DNA of 64,000 nt, from assembly GCF_000721175.1 (NCBI RefSeq), contig NZ_JOEZ01000004.1, positions 174,297-238,296 of the forward strand, written 5' to 3'. The DNA is from Streptomyces anulatus (GTDB taxonomy: Bacteria; Actinomycetota; Actinomycetes; Streptomycetales; Streptomycetaceae). The notes under the pieces were generated by a model, which saw only the letters and a program-made list of their open reading frames with translations, was not told the origin of the DNA and ran no database searches. Positions 58,631 to 64,000 of this stretch are shown piece after piece (position 1 is the stretch's first letter; the number at the start of each line of letters is the position of its first letter). The translations under genes were made by a program, and so were the position numbers.

Positions 58631-59620
58631 ATGCCCGTCGGCCACCACCCCGAACACGCCGTAAAGGCGTACTGGGATGAACGCCCGTCCATCGCCCGCC
58701 TCATCCTCGAAGCACGGTGGGCGCACTATCGCCTCACCGGTGTCCTCGAACACGACCCCGACCACAACGGCGTCCCCGCCCTGCGCCGCCTCAAGCTCCT
58801 GCACGCCGGCGCGCTCGTCGACATCCTTGCCCTGCGCACCCGAGACCCCGACCTCTACGAAGCCGCCCGCGACCACGGCGCCCTCCTCCGCGAGGTCGAC
58901 GGCCTGGCCCTCAACGACCATCCCCACAACGGCCTCAACCACCTACGAGCCCAATACGCCCGACTCCACCACCACACCCACGGCGACGCATGCCGAGCGT
59001 CCCAAGCCACTGACGACTCTCTGCCGCCCCAACGCACGTTCCGGCGATCCGGCCCCCGGCTGGTTCGCCAAATGCTCGACACCTACGCCTGGGCCAACCT
59101 CGGCCGCACTCCCCGATTCCCCGCCGTCGAGGTCGCCAGCGAACAGCGGCTACACATCATGACCCGCGGACTCCTCCTCGACTGGGCCGCCACCGCGGCC
59201 CCGACCGACAACGCCACGGCGGCGGCCGCGGCCAACGCAGGCCACGCCCTGCGGGCCTTCGACCGCCGATCCACGCTGAGCGACCCCCGCGCCCGCGCGT
59301 ACCTCCTCGACGCCTTCCGCGACTTCGACGACCAGGACGAAGACGTCGACCCATACCCCCACGACTGCGCAGGGCGCTGCGCCGGCACCGGCGAAGTCCT
59401 CACCGTGCTCACCTGGGAGCACCACGGCGACGACATCTATACCGCCGTCCACCAGGAACCGATCCTCTGCTACGGCGCCCCCACCGCCCATGCCCTCGAC
59501 TGCGCTACCTGCGAGGGACACGGCTTCACCTACACGCCCGGCTACCGCGAACTCTGCCTCGACGGTCGCATCCCCGCCTCCGAGCCGGCCACGAGCAGCG
59601 TAGTGCCACGGGACGCGTGA
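58631..59620 (+). CDS. Hypothetical protein with DnaJ-like zinc motifs
   Basis: 329 aa, ATG 58631 with AAGGGGAAG upstream. Mostly helical for 240 residues. Near the C-terminus CAGRCAGTGEV and CATCEGHGF resemble the CxxCxGxG repeats of DnaJ zinc fingers (two of four units, the first one degenerate). Possibly a protein or nucleic acid binding module. A 15-bp-arm terminator follows. Confidence 0.7.
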   Translation: MPVGHHPEHAVKAYWDERPSIARLILEARWAHYRLTGVLEHDPDHNGVPALRRLKLLHAGALVDILALRTRDPDLYEAARDHGALLREVDGLALNDHPHNGLNHLRAQYARLHHHTHGDACRASQATDDSLPPQRTFRRSGPRLVRQMLDTYAWANLGRTPRFPAVEVASEQRLHIMTRGLLLDWAATAAPTDNATAAAAANAGHALRAFDRRSTLSDPRARAYLLDAFRDFDDQDEDVDPYPHDCAGRCAGTGEVLTVLTWEHHGDDIYTAVHQEPILCYGAPTAHALDCATCEGHGFTYTPGYRELCLDGRIPASEPATSSVVPRDA

Positions 59621-59638
59621 GCACGCTGCACCCGAGCG

Positions 59639-59680
59639 GCGCAGGGCCGGCAGGCACCTCGGTGTCTGCCGGCCCTGCGC
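59639..59680 (+). terminator. Terminator
   Basis: GCGCAGGGCCGGCAG / CTGCCGGCCCTGCGC, 15-bp perfect stem, 12-nt loop. Confidence 0.8.
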
Positions 59681-59716
59681 GGCCGCCAGTCGCCCGGGGC
59701 TGCACCCTTGGGACTG

Positions 59717-59888
59717 TGATTTCTCCCCCCCTCCCGCGAGGGGGGAGAAATCTCCCCCCTCGCGGTACTGAGAAATCTCCCTCCCCGCCCGAGGGAGATT
59801 TCTCTCCCCCCTGAAAGAGCCAGCTTCGGGGGGTGATTTCTCTCCCCCTAAGAAGAACCGCCGAGAGGGGAGAGATCTCCCCCCATGA
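59717..59888. repeat. Array of GAGAAATCTCCC-type palindromes
   Basis: Six related sites in 170 bp. Two form perfect hairpins: ATTTCTCCCCCC arms at 59719-59751 and GAGAAATCTCCCTC arms at 59770-59804. Others lie at about 59832 and 59870. Likely a multi-site binding region. Confidence 0.75.
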
Positions 59889-59928
59889 CAGACCGGTCCT
59901 GACCCTGTACACACGGCCCGACACCAGG

Positions 59929-60006
59929 TTGCCCTACAGGTTGCCCTACAAGTTGCCTTTCAAGTTGCTTTTCAAGTCGCCCTGCAAGTTGCCCTACAAG
60001 TTGCCC
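59929..60006. repeat. 12-bp tandem iterons
   Basis: Six full units and a partial one of TTGCCCTACAAG, joined without spacers. Units 3, 4 and 5 have two to three changes. Candidate replication or partition site. Confidence 0.85.
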
Positions 60007-60499
60007 CCACACGGCACCCTCAACGGGGAAACATGCACTTCAGCGGCACAGTCAAGGGGGCCTGAGCGCGCCGACTACTTCTCTACGAGACCCCCAAGGG
60101 CACTGAGGACACTAGCGAAGAGCCACAGACGAACGACAGGAGGGAGGAAGCCGGAGGGAAGCGAGGAGCAAGCGACATGGATGGGAGAGCAGCAGAACAA
60201 GAGGAAAGAGGGCAGTGAGCAGCGAGAGCAGTTAGACGACAACAGCAAGCGAGACGAAGAACCCCAGAAGCGCAAGAGCTGAGGAGATAGAGGGCAGCCG
60301 CAGGGGACAACGACCAAACGAGAGACAGACAGAACACGAGACCGGAGACGGACAGGGGAACGGGAAACGCGAAGGACTACGAGCCACAGGAGCCAGGAGG
60401 CCGAGACGGGGTCCGAGGTTCGAGTGGGCCGGGGAGTTGAGCCGTCGTAGATCGGCGCGGAACGCAAGCGGCCCCGCCCAGCGAAACGGATGCTGTTGG

Positions 60500-62197
60500 T
60501 CAATTCGGGGTCGTCTGCTTCGCCCCGTCGATCGCGTGATCGGCGGGGCGAAGTGCTGCGAAGTGGCTGGTGCGGGTTCGGGCTCGGCGGGCGCCGGTGA
60601 AGTGGGCGTCGATGCGGGCGAGGTTGATCGCCGCTCCGGTGAGCTGGTGCTGGAGGCTGGTCTTGGCGAGGCCGCGATAGCGGGATCTGCGCAGGCCGCA
60701 ACGGTTCACGGCCTGGGAAATGGTGCCTTCGACACCGGCGCGCATCTTGTAGCGCTCCTTCCACGCGTCGGTCTCCTGCTCGGCCCGGCGCTGGTGCAGG
60801 ACCTCGTGGATGTCACGGTCCTGGATGGTCAGCTTGCGGCGTGGTCCGCGGGTGCAGGAGTCCTTGACCTGGCAGGGCCCGCAATCGGTCTTTGAGAACT
60901 GCACCCGGATCTCGACCTTGTCCCGGACGGGTTCCCTCGCCCATCGGGTGCTGTTCTTCCCGCCAGGGCAGGTCACCGTCTGGCGGTCCCAGTCGATGCT
61001 GAACGCGCCGACGGGAAAGGTCTCTGCGGATCCGGCCCGGTTCTGCCAGCCGGTGCCGGGCATCATCGGCCCTGTCAGCTCCACGTTGTGTTCGCGCCGG
61101 GCGGCGACGATGTGGCGGGCGGTGACGTAGCCGGTGTCGACCAGGTGCTCGTCGGGAAGCAGACGGCGCTCGGCGAGTGCGGCGTGGACGGCCGGGACCA
61201 GGTCGAAGTCGCTGACCGTGGCATTGGTGGTGGCGACGTTCGTGATCAGGTCCGGCGTGTCATCACCGCAGGTCTCGGTGAGGTGGACTTTGTATCCGTC
61301 CCACATCGTGTCGCGTTTGACGCTGCCGCGTGCCTCGATGTCATAGGGGGTGACCAGGCGCTTCGCGCCCGGCGGCCGGTCTTTTGGGTCCCTGCGCAGC
61401 ACCTCGCCCTCGATCAGGTGGAAGTGCTGCACCCACATCTGCCGCAGAGTCTCCATCTCCGGCACCGCCCGCAGCGCGGGCGGCGCATCGGGCGAGGTGA
61501 CGGCCTTGAGCAGTCGCATCCCGTCGGTTCCGATCCGCCGGCCGACCTCCTCGCGCCTGGCCGGGGCCTTGGGGAACCGTGAGTCCTCGGCGCGGGTCGC
61601 ATAGTGCCTGAACCAGTCCGGCTCGGCGACCTCGGACAGCCAGTCGGGAGCGGCGACGGCGAGCGCGTTCAGGGCCGAGCGCAGGGTTTCGGCGACCATC
61701 TCCAGCCAGCACAGCTCCCGCGATGCCGACAGCACGTGCGTGGAGTCGGTGCGGGCCTTGCCTCTGCCCGTAAGCAGCCCCTTGTCCCGGGCCGAGGCAA
61801 GGATGCCGTCCAGCATCCGCTGTCCGGCGTCCGCCTGGACCAGCCGGTCCCTGAACTCCGACAGGACGGAGAAGTCGAAGCCCGGATCGTCCAGCCGGAG
61901 CCCGAGCGCGTACTTGAAGTCGATCCGGGCCCGGACCGCTTCCGCGGCCTGCCGGTCGGTCAGTCCCTCGACGAACTGCAGCACCAGCACCAGCGCAAGA
62001 CGCCCCGGTGACCAGGCAGGCCGCCCTCGTGACGGGAACAGGTCCTCAAACTCCTCGTCAGTGAACAGCGGCCCCAGCTCGTCACGGACCCGGATCGCCA
62101 GGCTCCCCTTCGGGAACGCGGCCCGCGCCACCCGCACCGTCTCCGCCGGGATCTCCCCAGATCCCTCCGGCTGCATCGACATCCGCACCCACCCCAT
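60500..62197 (-). CDS. IS1182-family transposase
   Basis: 565 aa, DDE type. It has the N-terminal DUF772-type region (LFTDEEFEDLFPSRGRPAWSP, LQFVEGLTDRQAAEAVR, YALGLRLDDPGFDFS), the first catalytic Asp in ARTDSTHV near 148, the second in VDTGYVT near 335-341 and a C-terminal Glu region (MRAGVEGTISQ) near 505. A Cys group (CGPCQVKDSC) precedes it. Length is normal and there is no frameshift, so the element may be active. Confidence 0.95.
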   Translation of the reverse strand: MGWVRMSMQPEGSGEIPAETVRVARAAFPKGSLAIRVRDELGPLFTDEEFEDLFPSRGRPAWSPGRLALVLVLQFVEGLTDRQAAEAVRARIDFKYALGLRLDDPGFDFSVLSEFRDRLVQADAGQRMLDGILASARDKGLLTGRGKARTDSTHVLSASRELCWLEMVAETLRSALNALAVAAPDWLSEVAEPDWFRHYATRAEDSRFPKAPARREEVGRRIGTDGMRLLKAVTSPDAPPALRAVPEMETLRQMWVQHFHLIEGEVLRRDPKDRPPGAKRLVTPYDIEARGSVKRDTMWDGYKVHLTETCGDDTPDLITNVATTNATVSDFDLVPAVHAALAERRLLPDEHLVDTGYVTARHIVAARREHNVELTGPMMPGTGWQNRAGSAETFPVGAFSIDWDRQTVTCPGGKNSTRWAREPVRDKVEIRVQFSKTDCGPCQVKDSCTRGPRRKLTIQDRDIHEVLHQRRAEQETDAWKERYKMRAGVEGTISQAVNRCGLRRSRYRGLAKTSLQHQLTGAAINLARIDAHFTGARRARTRTSHFAALRPADHAIDGAKQTTPN

Positions 62198-62203
62198 ACG
62201 ACA

Positions 62204-62246
62204 ACGTCGGCCTTCAAGACCACAACCGGGTCTTGAAGGCCGACGT
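62204..62246. repeat. Hairpin at the transposase end of the IS
   Basis: 18-bp perfect arms (ACGTCGGCCTTCAAGACC), 7-nt loop, between the transposase start and the right inverted repeat. It may block transcription entering from outside. Confidence 0.75.
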
Positions 62247-62355
62247 CACGCACGACCTCGAATTGACCAACAGCATCCGAAACGCTGAGCGGGGCGCGTG
62301 CAAAGGAGGTGGGGGAGGGGCGCGCGTCAGGAGGGGCGGGGTCGGGCAGAGGGGC

Positions 62356-62520
62356 CTACCGGTCCGCGCGGATCATCCGCAGAGCGGCGACCCGTGCGCT
62401 AGAGGTGACGCGATCCGCCGCGCGGGCCCGGACCGCCCGCGCTCGCAGGAACGCGGCGGCGGCCTCGACGTCGCCGTCAGCCGCGCGGGCCAGCAGCTCG
62501 GTGAGCTTGTCGGTGGCCAT
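62356..62520 (-). CDS. Small Ala/Arg-rich protein, 54 aa
   Basis: ATG 62520 with GAGG upstream. Helical, alternating Ala and Arg (AAAAFLRARAVRARAADR). The G/C-rich third positions are typical of real genes here. Unknown role; near the end of the operon from promoter copy 9. Confidence 0.5.
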   Translation of the reverse strand: MATDKLTELLARAADGDVEAAAAFLRARAVRARAADRVTSSARVAALRMIRADR

Positions 62521-62661
62521 GGGGTGTCCTCTCCATCTGCAAGGGATCTGTAGCGGGGTCAGGGGCCGCCCGTGTCTGTCGCCTGCACTGCCCGGAGCCC
62601 GTGGGCGTGCGGGAGCGACACGGGCGGCCTGTGGGAGCCGATTCCCGGTGGGAAGCGACCC

Positions 62662-62823
62662 CTATCGGCAGCTGTGTCCCGGGGGAGCGACAGCGCCGAA
62701 GTCCGGCATGGCGCGCACAGCGTCCATAGAGACCTGGAACGCGAGCCAGGTAAGGCCAAGGGCGATGCCCCCGAGCAAGGCACCCAGAACGATTCCGGTC
62801 CTGCGTCCGATCTTCCGGTTCAT
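62662..62823 (-). CDS. Small membrane protein, 53 aa
   Basis: ATG 62823 with GGGAG upstream. A basic start (MNRKIGRRTG) is followed by one transmembrane helix (IVLGALLGGIALGLTWLAF) and a short outside tail with one Cys. Topology suggests the N-terminus stays inside. Confidence 0.6.
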   Translation of the reverse strand: MNRKIGRRTGIVLGALLGGIALGLTWLAFQVSMDAVRAMPDFGAVAPPGHSCR

Positions 62824-62917
62824 CAGTGCTCCCAGGTAGGCGGGTTGGTGGGGCGGGGCCGGTGGTGGGTGCGGGCGGCCCTTGGGGATAGGGCCGCCCG
62901 CACCGGGCAGGGACGAG

Positions 62918-63055
62918 TCAGAGAGGAATTCGGGGGGACTGCGCGTTCAGCCGCGCCATGAGGCAGTCGGGGCAGAGGTCGGACCCCTCAGTCTCGTTGC
63001 CGCACTCCTCGCCCCATCCGGGGCACGTGGATATCTCAGACCGGCTGTCGCGCAT
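62918..63055 (-). CDS. Small zinc-ribbon protein, 45 aa
   Basis: ATG 63055 with GAGGAAG upstream. Four cysteines in two pairs (CPGWGEEC and CPDC) fit a single zinc ribbon. Similar tiny zinc proteins are common next to actinobacterial mobile genes. Confidence 0.6.
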   Translation of the reverse strand: MRDSRSEISTCPGWGEECGNETEGSDLCPDCLMARLNAQSPRIPL

Positions 63056-63142
63056 CTTGGCTGCTTCCTCTTGGGTGGTGTGGGGTGCCCGGCCCCGGGC
63101 TGGTGGAGGGGGGTGTGGGGGCCGGGGGCCGGGCGGTGTGGG

Positions 63143-63180
63143 GCCCGGCGGCCCTGGGGTGGGGGTTGGGGCCGCCGGGC
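63143..63180 (-). terminator. Terminator in a G-rich tract
   Basis: GCCCGGCGGCC / GGCCGCCGGGC arms, 16-nt loop. The surrounding 63080-63190 is a run of G clusters on the plus strand that could form quadruplexes. Confidence 0.6.
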
Positions 63181-63193
63181 GGTCTGTGGGGGC

Positions 63194-63820
63194 TCAGGCG
63201 GCCTTGTAGCGGTTCAGCTTCTCGACCAGCGCGGCGCGCTGGATCATGAGCGCCTGGACCCTGCCGTCGAGCTTGCCGATCTCGGCCTCGACGGCCTCCG
63301 CGCGCTTGCCGTTGAGGAAGTTCTCGTACGCGGCCTCGCGCGCCTCGGTGTCCTTGTCGGCCTGGTAGACCTTGACCAGACCGGTCACCAGGTCCCGGAC
63401 CTTCTCGAACGTCTCCTGGCTCGCGCTCTCGGCCGGGGAGTTGGTCGGGAACGCCGCCCCGAGCATCCGCTTGCGGAACTTCAGCAGCGCCGCGCCCTCG
63501 CCGTCGGTCTCGGCGGTCAGGTCCGCCGGGTTGACCAGGTGGGAGCCGACGACGTACGGCAGATCGCCGTCACCGAGCATCGGGAGGTCGGTCCGGCCGT
63601 GCCGGTCCTCCGGGCTGCCCTTGCCGAACTGGACGTTCAGCAGACCCTTGACGGCCGGGAACAGCTCCCAGTTCGGGTGGACCACGACCGATCCGATCGG
63701 GAACACGCCGTCCTGGAAGACCTGGGACAGGTCGTAGACGGCCTCGCCGTTCTCGCCGGCCTCGACGGTGTAGGCGTAGGTGTTACCGGCCGGGGTGGTG
63801 AACGTCTGGGTGCCGGACAT
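63194..63820 (-). CDS. Hypothetical protein, 208 aa
   Basis: ATG 63820 with GGAGGGG upstream. The first about 110 residues are beta-rich (TFTTPAGNTYAYTVEAG, VFPIGSVVVHPNWELF). The last 70 form a long charged helix (EAVEAEIGKLDGRVQALMIQR) that may be a coiled coil. Resembles phage or plasmid structural or assembly proteins only in outline. First gene behind promoter copy 9. Confidence 0.7.
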   Translation of the reverse strand: MSGTQTFTTPAGNTYAYTVEAGENGEAVYDLSQVFQDGVFPIGSVVVHPNWELFPAVKGLLNVQFGKGSPEDRHGRTDLPMLGDGDLPYVVGSHLVNPADLTAETDGEGAALLKFRKRMLGAAFPTNSPAESASQETFEKVRDLVTGLVKVYQADKDTEAREAAYENFLNGKRAEAVEAEIGKLDGRVQALMIQRAALVEKLNRYKAA

Positions 63821-63894
63821 GAAGATCCCCTCCAACAGGGTTCAGGTGGTGTGGTTCTCGGCCGGTTCTTCGTTCCCCCGACCTCGTGATAACT

Positions 63895-63923
63895 ACAGTA
63901 CACATCGAAACGCGAATACGCAA
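63895..63923 (-). promoter_or_regulatory. Shared promoter family, copy 9
   Basis: Minus strand -35 TTGCGT (63923-63918), 17-bp spacer, -10 TACTGT (63900-63895). It serves the 208-aa gene. Confidence 0.85.
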
Positions 63924-64000
63924 CACCCGGAACGGGATCACCCCCACACGCTCAACCAAACCCGCCCCCAACTAGAAACCTCACCCCGCCGCCCCACCTC

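Larger units (their letters stand above)
59681..60482. other. Complex noncoding locus with palindromes, iterons and a purine-rich tract
   Basis: About 800 bp between the last plus-strand gene and the insertion sequence. It holds the palindrome array, the 12-bp iterons and a purine-biased stretch at about 60120-60400. A weak plus-strand frame (59833-60282) runs through it but is not supported. Confidence 0.6.
60488..62278 (-). mobile_element. IS1182-family insertion sequence, intact
   Basis: 1791 bp bounded by inverted repeats beginning GGATGCTGTTGGTCAATTCG, with one mismatch in about 27 bp. Flanked by a 5-bp duplication GAAAC (60483-60487 and 62279-62283). Removing the element rebuilds the hairpin GCCCCGC-C-CAGCG-AAA-CGCTG-A-GCGGGGC, so it entered the loop. 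The transposase gene is complete. Confidence 0.9.

Noticed and set aside
59717..59888. CRISPR-like repeated palindromes
   Set aside because: Gaps are short and uneven, repeats degenerate, and no cas gene is present.
59833..60282. Plus-strand frame with LPYK-type peptide repeats
   Set aside because: It runs through palindromes, iterons and the purine tract, has no clear ribosome site and its repeat follows from the DNA iterons.
1..64000. Telomere, tRNA, integrase or att site that would settle plasmid versus chromosome
   Set aside because: None seen, so the replicon type stays an inference from ParB, T4SS and rep-like genes.

Overview
The window is high-GC actinomycete DNA, almost certainly from Streptomyces or a close relative. 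The evidence is strong third-position G/C, frequent GTG starts, 4-bp ATGA/GTGA/TGATG overlaps, a WhiB-family regulator, a HupS-type HU protein with a lysine-rich tail, DUF2637 spread-type membrane proteins and a TTA codon. It reads as the backbone and cargo of a large conjugative plasmid (linear or circular cannot be told here) or a very large integrative element: ParB, a replication-relaxation protein, a putative Rep protein, a full Gram-positive type IV secretion (T4SS) set and repeat-rich noncoding segments. No tRNA, rRNA, integrase, attachment site, telomere or CRISPR array was seen.

Layout. 0-20 kb holds head-to-tail cargo operons, nearly all on the minus strand. They include a DUF4007 (SspB-like) protein, a PAPS-reductase/ATP-pyrophosphatase-like protein, two N6-adenine-methyltransferase-like proteins, a GNAT acetyltransferase, a HupS-like protein, a five-module HTH protein, a GP88 protein and many small Cys-rich proteins. 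The one plus-strand gene is an ADP-ribosylglycohydrolase fused to a phosphatase domain. Seven of these operons start from near-identical promoters (TTGCGT or TTGCTT, 17-bp spacer, TACTGT-like -10).

20-26 kb is a translationally coupled operon for two very large proteins that share an N-terminal tag. One carries an atypical kinase domain, the other a weak ADP-ribosyltransferase-like C-terminus; a small HExxH protein lies downstream. 26-43 kb is the transfer and partition region: DUF4417 protein, ParB, replication-relaxation protein, VirD4-like coupling ATPase, VirB1-like triple hydrolase, VirB8/TcpC-like, VirB6-like, VirB4 and small membrane proteins, then a protein that may be sigma-like. 43.6-49.4 kb is mostly noncoding and dense in palindromes built on CCCCTTGACC/GGTCAAGGGG. 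Within it sit a HicA-like toxin, an HTH protein and a putative Rep protein.

50-56 kb is a GntR regulator divergent from a plus-strand WhiB/DUF2637/membrane-protein operon, with a palindromic operator between. 56-60 kb has a lipoprotein and hypothetical genes, then palindromes and 12-bp iterons. At 60.5-62.3 kb an intact IS1182-type element sits in the loop of a hairpin. Small minus-strand genes finish the window.

The most striking feature is regulatory. Besides the nine-copy TTGCGT promoter family there is a five-copy element, TGTCACA-N16-CACC, overlapping a CACCTG-CTA-CAGGTG palindrome. It precedes the effector operon, the coupling-protein operon, the T4SS operon, the Rep gene and the lipoprotein gene. 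This looks like a private regulon tying transfer, replication and the two large putative effectors together.
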